Assembly (NCBI RefSeq): GCF_007827815.1
Contig: NZ_VITH01000006.1
Span: forward strand, 372,001 to 436,000
Length of the DNA: 64,000 bases
From: Azospirillum brasilense
GTDB taxonomy: Bacteria > Pseudomonadota > Alphaproteobacteria > Azospirillales > Azospirillaceae
Direction: 5' to 3'
Shown: piece after piece, positions 1 to 8,053 of the stretch
Layout of the letters: each line of letters opens with the position of its first letter
Numbering within the stretch: position 1 is the first letter of the stretch
Program-made: the position numbers and the translations under genes
The notes under the pieces: model-generated
The model's database searches: none
Told to the model about the DNA's origin: nothing
Seen by the model: only the letters and a program-made list of their open reading frames with translations

Positions 1-617
1 GCGCGGTCGATGATCCGCCGGTTCTGCATGGTGGTGTTCAGCAGGCAGAGCGGCAGGGTCGCCGCCTCCTCCCAGGTGACGCTGTCGCGCGCGCCGAAAG
101 GGCCGTCGGCCGCCGTGATCAGATGGTAGCGCTCGTGGTAGAGCGGGACCTCGTCGACGTTGCCGAGCGGCTCGTTGTCGAGATAGGTGATCCCGGCCTC
201 CGCCTCCAGATTCTCCAGCTTGGAGAGGATCTCGGTGGAGCTGTGGGAGGCGATGGTGATCTTGATGCCGGGATGCATCGACCAGACGGTGGCGGTCAGC
301 CGCTGGACCATCGGCAGCGCCGTCGGCACCACCACCAGCCGCAGCGTGCCGGTCAGCCCCTGCTTCATCGTCTCGACATCGGCGCGCATCGCCTTGTAGT
401 CGCCGACGATGCGCCGCGCCCATTCCAGCACCCGCTCCCCCTCGGCGGTGAAGCCGATGAAGCGGGCGCCGCGATCGACCAGAGGCACGCCGAGGGTCGT
501 TTCCAACTGCTTGATCGCGGCGGACAGGTTGGGCTGTGACACCCCGCAGACCTGCGCCGCACGGCCGAAATGCTTCTCCGTGGCCAGCGCGATCAGAAAT
601 TCCAGCTTTTCCTGCAT
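1..617 (-). CDS. LysR-family transcriptional regulator (C-terminus beyond window)
   Basis: The first 205 residues are visible; the gene runs off the left edge. Residues 1-60 form the LysR winged HTH (starts MQEKLEFLIALATEKHFGRA, then VSQPNLSAAIKQLE), followed by the substrate-binding domain (TGTLRLVVVPTALP, the usual start of the effector domain). The ATG is the first in frame and gives the standard LysR N-terminus. It lies on the same strand about 200 bp downstream of the small hypA and fdhF, so it may be the last gene of the fdh operon and could control formate metabolism; that role is inference. No FhlA/HyfR-type activator is in the window. Family certain, effector unknown. Confidence 0.9.
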   Translation of the reverse strand, partial: MQEKLEFLIALATEKHFGRAAQVCGVSQPNLSAAIKQLETTLGVPLVDRGARFIGFTAEGERVLEWARRIVGDYKAMRADVETMKQGLTGTLRLVVVPTALPMVQRLTATVWSMHPGIKITIASHSSTEILSKLENLEAEAGITYLDNEPLGNVDEVPLYHERYHLITAADGPFGARDSVTWEEAATLPLCLLNTTMQNRRIIDR

Positions 618-817
618 GCCGGGGTTCCTCTCACCACGTCCTGCGCCGCGCACGAACGGTGACCGCCGTGGCGGCGCGTCGCAGGTGGGACGTTATCGTT
701 CACAAACCCGGGCACGATCATTGATCCGAGTCAGCCGTTGCCGTTGTGGCGCCGCCTGCCGCAGCGGCAAAGGGACGCATCGTTGGCGCACGTATCGTCT
801 TCCAGGGTCGTCCTCCC

Positions 818-1060
818 TCACGACACCTCCATGTCCACGAGCCGGAACGCCACTCCCGGCGGCTGATCGATCCGCAGATCGGCGCCTTCCAGGAAGGTGT
901 CGCGGCTGAGCAGGTCGAAGGCGTGGCGCAGGGCGTCGGGCTGCACCCGGCTCTGGCGGCCGACCGACAGGGTGACGCGAACCACCCGGCCGAACGGCGT
1001 GGCCTCCCGCGCCTTCATCGCCTGCTCCAGCAGGGATTGGCAAAGGGCGATCTCATGCAT
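818..1060 (-). CDS. Truncated HypA-like protein lacking the zinc ribbon
   Basis: 80 aa. It starts MHEIALCQSLLEQA, the HypA signature in which the N-terminal Met-His helps bind nickel, and follows HypA through LRIDQPPGVAF, then jumps straight to the terminal strand RLVDMEVS. The full-length HypA encoded at 18202-18543 (113 aa) has about 32 extra residues at this point, containing CEDC and CPAC that hold structural zinc. The zinc domain is therefore cleanly missing while the rest is intact and in frame. The gene follows fdhF after 77 bp on the same strand. It may be a nickel-site or docking variant, or a decayed duplicate; the clean excision favours a functional variant. Function not known. Confidence 0.8.
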   Translation of the reverse strand: MHEIALCQSLLEQAMKAREATPFGRVVRVTLSVGRQSRVQPDALRHAFDLLSRDTFLEGADLRIDQPPGVAFRLVDMEVS

Positions 1061-1137
1061 GGGCTGGCTCCTGCGAAAGCGGGGGAACACCCCGCCCCTC
1101 CCCCGAGGGGAAAGGCGGGGCGATCGGTCCCTCGCGG

Positions 1138-3309
1138 TCAGGCGTAGGCCGGGGCCTTCTTCACGGCGCGGCTCACCGCGTTGCTGAGGCCGCCCTTCAG
1201 CTTCGCGTATTCCTGCTGGACGTGGTTCTCGGCCCAGACCTGGTCGGCGATGGCCTCCACCCGGACGGCGGCGTACTTGTATTCCGGCGTCTTGGCGATG
1301 GGATCGACGGCGTGGATGGTCAGCTCGTTGCAGGCGCCGATCCACCACTGGTAGGTCATGTAGACGGCCCCCTTGTTGGTGCGGTCGGTGACGCTGGCCC
1401 GGCTGATCACCTTGCCGCGGCGCGACGACACCCAGACCAGCTCCTGGTCGCGGATGCCCAGGGCTTTGGCGTCCTTCGGGTTCATGGTGACGTAGCCCGG
1501 CTCGTCGGCCAGCGTCTGCAGGGCGGCGCAGTTGCCGGTCATCGAGCGGCAGGAGTAATGGCCGACCTCGCGCACCGTGCAGAGGATCAGCGGGAACTCC
1601 TCGGTCAGCTGGTCCCGCGGCGGACGCCATTCGGTGGCGAAGAGCAGGCCCTTGCCGCCCGGCCGCTGAAAGACGTTGCCCTCGTAGAGATACTTGGAAC
1701 CGGCCGAGTCGAGGTCGCGGCACGGCCACGGCACCGCTCCCAGCCCCTCCATCTTCTCGTAGGTGACACCGTAAAAGATCGGGCAGAGTTCGCGCAGCTC
1801 GTCCCAGATCTCCTTGGTGTTGTTGTAGTGCATGGGATAGCCCATCGCCGTGGCGAGCAGGCTGATGATCTCCCAGTCGTGCTTGACGTCGCCCTTGGCG
1901 TCCACCGCCTTGGTGAAGCGCTGGAAGCTGCGGTCGGCGGCGCTGAACACGCCCTCATGCTCGCCCCAGGAGGTCGCCGGCAGGATCAGGTCGGCGAACA
2001 TCGCCGTCTTCGTCATGAAGATGTCCTGGACGATGACGAACTCCATCGCCTCGAAGCCCTTGCGCACCAGCGCCAGGTCCGGCTCGGTCTGGGCGGGGTC
2101 CTCGCCCATCACATACATCGCCTTCAGCTTGCCGGTCTCCGCCAGATGCGGGACGTCGGTCAGGCGGCAGCCGATCTGGTCGGGCAGCGACTCGACCCCC
2201 CAGGCCTTGGCGAACTTCGCCCGCACCTCCGGGTCGGTGACCTTCTGGTAACCGGGGAATTCGGTCGGCAGCACGCCCATGTCGCAGCTGCCCTGCACGT
2301 TGTTCTGGCCGCGCACCGGGCCGACGCCGACGTTCGGCCGGCCGAGGTTGCCGGTCAGCAGAGCCAGCCCCGACAGCCCCTTCACCACATCGACGCCCTG
2401 GCCCCACTGGGTGACGCCCATGCCCCACAGGATGGTGGCGGAGGGTGCTGCGGCGTAGATGCGCATCGCCTCGCGGATGTCCTCGGCGGGCAGGCCGGTG
2501 ATCGCCTCGGCGTATTCGGGGGTGTATTTGTCGACGATTGCCTTGTACTCGTCGAAGCCCTCGGTGTGGTTGGCGACATACTCCTTGTTGTAGAGCCCCT
2601 CGTTGATCAGGACGTTGGCGAAGGCGTTGACCAGCGCCATGTTGGAGCCGTTGTTCAGCGGCAGCCACAGATCGGCCAGACGCGCCGTCTCGATCTTGCG
2701 CGGGTCGCAGACGATGATCTTGGCGCCGCGCTCCTTGGCCTTGATGATGCGCTTGGCGATCACCGGGTGGCTGTCGGCGACGTTGTAGCCGAAGACGAGG
2801 ACGCATTTGGTGTGCTCGATCTCGGGGATCGAGTTGCTCATGGCGCCGTTGCCCAGCGTCACCTGCAGCCCGGCGACCGACGGGCCGTGGCAGACGCGCG
2901 CGCAGTTGTCGACGTTGTTGGTGCCGAGGACCGCACGGGTGAATTTCTGCATCACATAGTTGGTCTCGTTGCCGGTGCCGCGCGACGAGCCGGTGGTCAT
3001 GATCGAGTCGGGGCCGTACTTGGCCTTGATCGCGCTGAGCTTGGTCGCGGCGTATTGGATCGCCTCCTCCCACGACACCGCCTCGAAGGCCGCGTCGCGG
3101 CTGCGGCGCAGCATCGGGTTGCGCAGGCGCGGCGTCAGGATCTTGGTGTCGTTGATGAAGTCGTAGCCGAAATAGCCCTTGAGGCAGAGTTCTCCCTCGT
3201 TGGTGACGCCGTTCAAGGGTTCGGCACCGACGACCTTCCCGCCCTCGACCAGCAGATTCAGTTTGCAGCCCGTACCGCAGTAGGGGCAGACCGCCATATG
3301 CTTTTCCAT
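1138..3309 (-). CDS. fdhF: Formate dehydrogenase H, cysteine form
   Basis: 723 aa, close to the 715 aa of E. coli FdhF. It would oxidise formate to CO2 at a molybdenum (or tungsten) bis-MGD centre and pass electrons through one [4Fe-4S] cluster to a ferredoxin subunit of formate hydrogenlyase. The cluster ligands C8, C11, C15 and C42 are at the same numbers as in E. coli. The active-site motif reads ARVCHGPSVAG, and the cysteine is residue 140, exactly where E. coli has selenocysteine; its codon is TGC (2890-2892), so no Sec insertion is needed. The ATG at 3309 gives MEKHMAVCPYCG. There is no signal peptide, so the enzyme is cytoplasmic. It sits downstream of the ferredoxin gene on the same strand and diverges from the hyf operon. 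Confidence 0.96.
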   Translation of the reverse strand: MEKHMAVCPYCGTGCKLNLLVEGGKVVGAEPLNGVTNEGELCLKGYFGYDFINDTKILTPRLRNPMLRRSRDAAFEAVSWEEAIQYAATKLSAIKAKYGPDSIMTTGSSRGTGNETNYVMQKFTRAVLGTNNVDNCARVCHGPSVAGLQVTLGNGAMSNSIPEIEHTKCVLVFGYNVADSHPVIAKRIIKAKERGAKIIVCDPRKIETARLADLWLPLNNGSNMALVNAFANVLINEGLYNKEYVANHTEGFDEYKAIVDKYTPEYAEAITGLPAEDIREAMRIYAAAPSATILWGMGVTQWGQGVDVVKGLSGLALLTGNLGRPNVGVGPVRGQNNVQGSCDMGVLPTEFPGYQKVTDPEVRAKFAKAWGVESLPDQIGCRLTDVPHLAETGKLKAMYVMGEDPAQTEPDLALVRKGFEAMEFVIVQDIFMTKTAMFADLILPATSWGEHEGVFSAADRSFQRFTKAVDAKGDVKHDWEIISLLATAMGYPMHYNNTKEIWDELRELCPIFYGVTYEKMEGLGAVPWPCRDLDSAGSKYLYEGNVFQRPGGKGLLFATEWRPPRDQLTEEFPLILCTVREVGHYSCRSMTGNCAALQTLADEPGYVTMNPKDAKALGIRDQELVWVSSRRGKVISRASVTDRTNKGAVYMTYQWWIGACNELTIHAVDPIAKTPEYKYAAVRVEAIADQVWAENHVQQEYAKLKGGLSNAVSRAVKKAPAYA

Positions 3310-3372
3310 CTCGACCTCGATGTTCGCTCGATTGTGCCGGCTGTGCGCCGGCCGCAGTGATGGGAGGGGGGA

Positions 3373-3915
3373 TCAGGCCGCGACTTCGGCGGCCTCCTGG
3401 GCGGCGCGCTCGCGCCGGCGGCGCAGGGTCTCGTCCATCGCCTCCCGGTCCATCAGGGTCAGGGCGCTGGTCGGGCAGACCGACACGCAGGCCGGGCCGG
3501 CGTCGCGGCCGACGCACAGGTCGCATTTGTGCGCCTGCGCCTTGACGCCCAGGCTCAGCGTCATGCCGGCGAACGACCGGACCGCTGGCACCGTCACCAC
3601 GTCCATGACGCCGAACGGGCAGGCCAGAACGCAGTTCTTGCAGCCCAGGCAGCGCTCCTGCTCCACCTGCACGCTGTTCTGGCGGTAGACGATGGCGTTG
3701 TTCGGGCAGGCGTTGACGCAGGGCGCGTCCTCGCAATGGTGGCACATCACCGCGGTGCTGACGTCGGCCGTCCTCACCATGCGGATGCGCGGCTTGAAAG
3801 TGTCCGGCGCCAGTCCTTCGACGCCGGCACCATCGGAATGGGCAAGCGCACAGGCGACCTCGCATGTGCGGCAACCGATGCACTTGCTCGGGTTGGCAGT
3901 GACGAATCTGTTCAT
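3373..3915 (-). CDS. hydN: Four-cluster [4Fe-4S] ferredoxin subunit, HydN/HycB type
   Basis: 180 aa with 16 cysteines in four groups: C12/15/18/22, C58/61/66/70, C89/92/95/99 and C131/134/143/147, the pattern of HydN/HycB/HyfA electron-transfer subunits. It should dock to FdhF, which follows after 63 bp on the same strand, and carry electrons toward the hydrogenase. The ATG at 3915 (MNRFVTANPSKC) is chosen because HyfA, encoded divergently, begins with the nearly identical MNRFVIAEPRKC; an upstream in-frame ATG would add 19 unconserved residues. The C-terminal 25 residues are Arg/Glu/Ala-rich and probably helical. HydN versus HycB naming is uncertain because HyfA is a second copy. Confidence 0.9.
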   Translation of the reverse strand: MNRFVTANPSKCIGCRTCEVACALAHSDGAGVEGLAPDTFKPRIRMVRTADVSTAVMCHHCEDAPCVNACPNNAIVYRQNSVQVEQERCLGCKNCVLACPFGVMDVVTVPAVRSFAGMTLSLGVKAQAHKCDLCVGRDAGPACVSVCPTSALTLMDREAMDETLRRRRERAAQEAAEVAA

Positions 3916-4045
3916 TCCCGTCGTCCTTGTTGGCAGCCGGAAGGGGGCCGTCGAACGGCCCCGCCCCGGCATCGCTTCACTGGTCCCTGACGTTGCGCGC
4001 CGGTTGGCCGAATCCGGTGCCGGTGGCTTCGCGACCGATTGAAAT

Positions 4046-4120
4046 CGCTTATCGCCCGATCTTTAAAAGTAATCGACGCCGATAAGCCGATCCTATCGAG
4101 TATCTTTTCTCGTTTATCGG
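4046..4120. promoter_or_regulatory. Repeated TTATCG motifs (candidate operator)
   Basis: Within the 550-bp gap between the divergent fdhF and hyf operons, CGCTTATCGCC occurs at 4046-4056, its inverse (GATAAGCC) at 4081-4088 and CGTTTATCGG at 4111-4120. The first two form an inverted pair about 35 bp apart and the third is a direct copy. The spot is 130-205 bp upstream of the ferredoxin gene. This could be a regulator-binding array, for example for the LysR at the window edge; the binding protein is unknown. Confidence 0.4.
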
Positions 4121-4204
4121 AATTAACGGGAGGCCATTCGACAATCAAAACGTCTTCGAACTTCCCGTCTTTGTGTCGCACACCTTATACCCACTTTTTT
4201 TGTG

Positions 4205-4217
4205 TGTCTAGTTGACA
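4205..4217. promoter_or_regulatory. FhlA-like upstream activator dyad
   Basis: TGTCTAGTTGACA contains the TGTC/GACA inverted arms of the FhlA/HyfR consensus (TGTCG-N4-TGACA) with one base less in the spacer. It lies about 85 bp upstream of the sigma-54-like promoter at 4301-4316, a normal distance for an activator that loops to sigma-54 polymerase. No FhlA-type gene is in the window, so this is a motif match only. Confidence 0.3.
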
Positions 4218-4300
4218 TCGCGCCGTCCAGGGGAATAGCGTATTGAAGTCAACGATGGCGATTATGAATCGCCGTTGCTCTGACAAAGATTCGCAACAGA

Positions 4301-4316
4301 TGGCTCTCCTTCTGCC
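4301..4316 (+). promoter_or_regulatory. Candidate sigma-54 promoter of the hyf operon
   Basis: TGGCTCTCCTTCTGCC has GG and GC in the required -24/-12 register (12 bp apart), with TGGC matching the -24 element and TCTGC resembling TTGC at -12. It points toward hyfA, whose ATG is 150 bp downstream. Formate hydrogenlyase operons are sigma-54 dependent in enterobacteria, which supports the reading, but one site picked by eye remains tentative. Confidence 0.4.
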
Positions 4317-4465
4317 ACACCGTCCGTGACAACAGGCGGCTGCTGGGGCGTGCGCGAGCCAATACTGTCTTCTTATTGGTCGATCAGGTTTTCTTATCAG
4401 GACTTTCAAAACAGATCCTGATTGGCCGATTCGACGCACCCGCCCGGGAAGCCGGAGGTCTGGAC

Positions 4466-5059
4466 ATGAATCGCTTCGTTATCGCGGAACCGAGAAAGTG
4501 CATCGGGTGCAACACCTGCATGGCGGCCTGCACCGAGTCCCATAAAAAACAGGGGCTGCAGGCGCATCCCCGGCTGGCCGTCATGCGCACCGGAGACGAC
4601 ACCGGGCCCGTCCTCTGCCACCAGTGCGAGGACGCGCCCTGCGCCCGCGTCTGTCCGGTCAACGCCATCACCCATGGCGCCGACGCCATCCTGCTGGATG
4701 AGCAGGCCTGCATCGGCTGCAAGATGTGCGCGCTGGCCTGTCCCTTCGGCGCCATCACGCCCAGCGGCACCGGCATCGCCGGGGTTGCCGGCATCGCCAC
4801 CGCCACGCCCCGCCACTCGGCAGCACTCGATCCGCTGCTGGCTTGGGAGATCGGCGTCCGCAGCGTGGCGGTGAAATGCGATCTCTGCGCCTTTTCCGGC
4901 GACGGGCCGGCCTGCGTGCGCGTGTGCCCGACCGCCGCCCTTTACGCGGCCGACGCCGATGCCACCCGCCAGGCTGCCGCCGTCAAGCGCACGCTGGCGG
5001 CGGCGGCACCGGTCAGTCTTGAAACGCCGCTCGCCTCGCTGGAGGGGCTGGACCCATGA
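4466..5059 (+). CDS. hyfA: Hydrogenase-4 ferredoxin subunit HyfA
   Basis: 197 aa with four [4Fe-4S] motifs: C12/15/18/22, C51/54/59/63, C82/85/88/92 and C138/141/150/154. It would take electrons from FdhF and hand them to HyfH/HyfI. The ATG at 4466 has GGAGG 7 bp upstream and gives MNRFVIAEPRKCIGC, matching the family start; upstream in-frame codons are not conserved. Compared with the divergent HydN it has an insert of about 30 residues before the fourth cluster (about 99-130, Gly/Ala-rich). Its TGA overlaps the ATG of hyfB (ATGA), so it is the first gene of a coupled operon. Confidence 0.93.
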   Translation: MNRFVIAEPRKCIGCNTCMAACTESHKKQGLQAHPRLAVMRTGDDTGPVLCHQCEDAPCARVCPVNAITHGADAILLDEQACIGCKMCALACPFGAITPSGTGIAGVAGIATATPRHSAALDPLLAWEIGVRSVAVKCDLCAFSGDGPACVRVCPTAALYAADADATRQAAAVKRTLAAAAPVSLETPLASLEGLDP

Positions 5060-7083
5060 TTCCACTCTCCCTGCTCATCATGTCGCTGCTGCTGTCCTGC
5101 GGCGGCGGCATCCTCTGCCTCCTCCTGAAGCGTCGGGAGGGGGACATCCGTCTTGGCGGCAGCGGCGTCGGCATCGCCGCGGCGCTCGCCGGGCTCGGCG
5201 CCGGGCTGACGGCCATCGGCGCCGGCCAGCCGGCCGTGCTCGACGCCGCCGGCCCCTACCCCTTCGCCCATTTCGTCCTGCGGCTCGACCCGCTGGCCGG
5301 CCTGATGATCGCGGTCATCTCGCTGCTGTCGCTGGTCGCCTGGATCTACGGCTTCGCCTATGTGCGCGAATACGCCGGGCGCGGCGTTGGGGCGATGGGC
5401 TTCTTCATGAACGCCTTCATCGCCTCGATGATGCTGGTGGTGGCGGCCGACAACGCCTTCTGGTTCCTCATCTTCTTCGAGATGATGTCGCTGGCCTCCT
5501 ACTTCCTGGTCATCTTCGACCAGGACGACGAGGCGGTGGGCGCCGGCTTCCTCTACTTCCTGGTCGCCCATGGCGGCTCGGTGCTGATCATGGCCGCCTT
5601 CTTCCTGATGGCGAACCAGGCCGGCGGCTTCGATTTCGCCGCCTTCCGCGCCCATCCGCTGCCGGCCCCGCTGGACAGCGTCGCCTTCCTGCTGGCCTTC
5701 ATCGGCTTCGGCGCCAAGGCCGGCATGATCCCGCTGCACATCTGGCTGCCGCGCGCCCATCCGGCCGCACCCTCGCACGCCTCGGCGCTGATGTCGGGCG
5801 TGATGATCAAGATCGGCGTCTTCGGCATCGTCAAGGTCGGCATCGACCTGCTGGCCGCCAGCGCCGGGCCGGCGATGCTCGGCTGGGGTCTGCTGGTGCT
5901 GGCCTTCGGCGCGGTGTCGTCGGTGCTGGGCGTCGTCTACGCCCTGGCCGAGCACGACATCAAGAAGCTGCTGGCCTACCACTCGGTCGAGAACATCGGG
6001 ATCATCCTGCTGGGCGTCGGCACCGGCATGATCGGCATGGCGCTGCACCAGCCGGTGCTGGCGGTGCTCGGCCTGATGGCCGGCCTCTACCATCTGCTGA
6101 ACCACGCGGTGTTCAAGGGCCTGCTGTTCCTGGGCGCCGGCTCGGTCATCTTCCGCATGCACAGCAAGGACATGGAGGAGATGGGCGGGCTGGCCCGCAA
6201 CATGCCCTGGACCGCCCTGTCCTTCCTGGTCGGCGCGCTGGCCATCTCGGCGATCCCGCCGCTGAACGGCTTCGTGTCGGAATGGTACACCTACCAGGCG
6301 CTGTTCGCCGCGGCGCTGGACGGCACCCCGCTGGTGGCGTTCGCCGCCCCCATCGCCGCCGTCCTGCTGGCGCTGACCGGCGCGCTGGCGGTGATGTGCT
6401 TCGTCAAGGCCTACGGCATCATGTTCGCCGGCGCGCCGCGCAGCCATCATGCGGAGGAGGCGCGCGAGGCTCCGGCCGCGATGGTCGCCGGCATGGCGGT
6501 GCTGGCCGTCGCCTGCGTGGCGCTCGGCCTGCTCGCCCCGCTGGTGGCGCCGGTGATGGGCCGCATCGCCGCGGCGACCATCGGCGCGGCTCCGGTCACG
6601 CTGGCGGTCGGCGCCACCCTGCTGCCGGGCGACGCCCAGCAGGCGACGCTCTCCACCCCGCTGATCGCCATCCTGCTGATCGCCATGGCTTTCCTGCCGA
6701 TCGGCCTGAAGGCGGCCTTCGCGGCCAAGCGCGGCGGCGACCGCAAGGCGGCGGCCCCCTGGGCGGCCGGCTATCTGCCGGACCATCACATGCCCGCCAC
6801 CGCCGGCAGCTTCGCCCAGCCGATCCGCATGTTCTTCGCGCCGCTTTACACCCTGCGCCGCGCGATCGCGGGGCGCTGGACCGGCATCACGCTCGGCTTC
6901 GAGCGGGTGGTCACGCTGGCGCGCCGCACCGAACCGCTGGCCGACCGGAGCGTCATCGCCCCGATCGTCGGCGTGGTCGACGCGGGCGGCAAGCGGCTGC
7001 AGGCCATCCAGGGCGGCGATTTCCGGATCTACTGCCTCTACATCGTCGCGGCGCTGATCGCGCTGCTGGCGCTGGCCGTCTGA
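5056..7083 (+). CDS. hyfB: Hydrogenase-4 membrane subunit HyfB (antiporter-like)
   Basis: 675 aa, polytopic membrane protein of the NuoL/M/N-Mrp antiporter family. Typical features are the conserved helix around GFGAKAGMIPLHIWLPRAHP and the Lys/His-bearing region ALAEHDIKKLLAYHSVENIG, which in complex I relatives form part of the proton path. Length matches E. coli HyfB (about 670 aa). The start overlaps the hyfA stop by 4 bp. It anchors the hydrogenase arm and is a candidate ion-pumping module. Confidence 0.95.
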   Translation: MIPLSLLIMSLLLSCGGGILCLLLKRREGDIRLGGSGVGIAAALAGLGAGLTAIGAGQPAVLDAAGPYPFAHFVLRLDPLAGLMIAVISLLSLVAWIYGFAYVREYAGRGVGAMGFFMNAFIASMMLVVAADNAFWFLIFFEMMSLASYFLVIFDQDDEAVGAGFLYFLVAHGGSVLIMAAFFLMANQAGGFDFAAFRAHPLPAPLDSVAFLLAFIGFGAKAGMIPLHIWLPRAHPAAPSHASALMSGVMIKIGVFGIVKVGIDLLAASAGPAMLGWGLLVLAFGAVSSVLGVVYALAEHDIKKLLAYHSVENIGIILLGVGTGMIGMALHQPVLAVLGLMAGLYHLLNHAVFKGLLFLGAGSVIFRMHSKDMEEMGGLARNMPWTALSFLVGALAISAIPPLNGFVSEWYTYQALFAAALDGTPLVAFAAPIAAVLLALTGALAVMCFVKAYGIMFAGAPRSHHAEEAREAPAAMVAGMAVLAVACVALGLLAPLVAPVMGRIAAATIGAAPVTLAVGATLLPGDAQQATLSTPLIAILLIAMAFLPIGLKAAFAAKRGGDRKAAAPWAAGYLPDHHMPATAGSFAQPIRMFFAPLYTLRRAIAGRWTGITLGFERVVTLARRTEPLADRSVIAPIVGVVDAGGKRLQAIQGGDFRIYCLYIVAALIALLALAV

Positions 7084-7095
7084 CGGGAGGACGCC

Positions 7096-8034
7096 ATGCT
7101 GACCTTCTCACACTTCATCCTGGGGCTGTTCCAGGCGCTCCTCCTGCTCGCGGCGGCACCACTGGTCTCCGGCCTGTCGCGCATGGTCCGGGCGAAGCTG
7201 CACACCCGCCACGGGCCGGGCCTGCTGCAGGACTACCGCGACATCGCCAAGCTGCTGACCCGCCAGGACCTGACCCCGCCGAACAGCGGCTTCGCCTTCC
7301 GATTGATGCCGGCGGTGATGCTGACGACGGTGCTGGTCATCGCCATGGGCATCCCGATGCTGACCCGCTTCACGCCGGTGGCGCCCATCGGCGACCTGAT
7401 CACGGTCATCTATCTGTTCGCGCTGGCCCGCTTCTTCTTCTCGCTGTCCGGCATCGACAGCGGCAGCTCCTTCTCCGGCATCGGCGGCAGCCGCGAGCTG
7501 ACCATGGGCGTGCTGGTGGAGCCGGTGATGCTTCTGTCGCTGTTCGTGGCGGCGCTGCTGGCCGGCTCGACCAACCTCGGCGCCATCGGCACAGCCATCG
7601 CCGACGGCCATGTGCGGTCGGCCACCGCGACGGTGATCGCCGCCCTGTCCTTCGCCTACGCCATCTACATCGAGCTGGGCAAGCTGCCCTACGACATGGC
7701 GGAAGCCGAACAGGAGCTTCAGGAAGGCCCGCTGACCGAATATTCCGGCCCGTCGCTGGCGCTGATCAAGTGGGCGATGGCGCTGAAGCAGACGGTCGTC
7801 GTCGCCTGGTTCGTCGGCGTCTTCCTGCCCTTCGGCAGCGCCCCCGAGATGTCCTTCTTCGGGCTGCTGTTCGGGCTGGTCGCCTTCGCCATCAAGCTGG
7901 TCCTGATCTTCGCCGCGGTCGGCGTGGTCGAGAACAGCGTCGCGCGCGTCCGCTTCCGCCTGACTCCCCAGCACAGCTGGATCGGGGTCGGCGCCGCCTC
8001 GCTCGCCTTCGTCTTCTATCTGGTCGGCCTGTGA
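7096..8034 (+). CDS. hyfC: Hydrogenase-4 membrane subunit HyfC (NuoH-like)
   Basis: 312 aa, about eight membrane segments, NuoH/HycD family, which connects the soluble hydrogenase arm to the antiporter-like subunits. Family marks include KLHTRHGPGLLQDYRDIAK near the N-terminus and IELGKLPYDMAEAEQEL (the conserved acidic loop facing the hydrogenase). GGGAGG lies 6 bp before the ATG. It follows hyfB after a 12-bp gap. Confidence 0.95.
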   Translation: MLTFSHFILGLFQALLLLAAAPLVSGLSRMVRAKLHTRHGPGLLQDYRDIAKLLTRQDLTPPNSGFAFRLMPAVMLTTVLVIAMGIPMLTRFTPVAPIGDLITVIYLFALARFFFSLSGIDSGSSFSGIGGSRELTMGVLVEPVMLLSLFVAALLAGSTNLGAIGTAIADGHVRSATATVIAALSFAYAIYIELGKLPYDMAEAEQELQEGPLTEYSGPSLALIKWAMALKQTVVVAWFVGVFLPFGSAPEMSFFGLLFGLVAFAIKLVLIFAAVGVVENSVARVRFRLTPQHSWIGVGAASLAFVFYLVGL

Positions 8035-8053
8035 GCCGGCGAGGGGCAGCATC

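Noticed and set aside
2890..2892. Selenocysteine at the FdhF active site
   Set aside because: The codon is TGC (Cys), so no SECIS or UGA decoding is involved.
1222..3360. 712-codon open frame antisense to fdhF
   Set aside because: Arises from strong GC3 bias on the opposite strand; translation has no domain and fdhF is certain.
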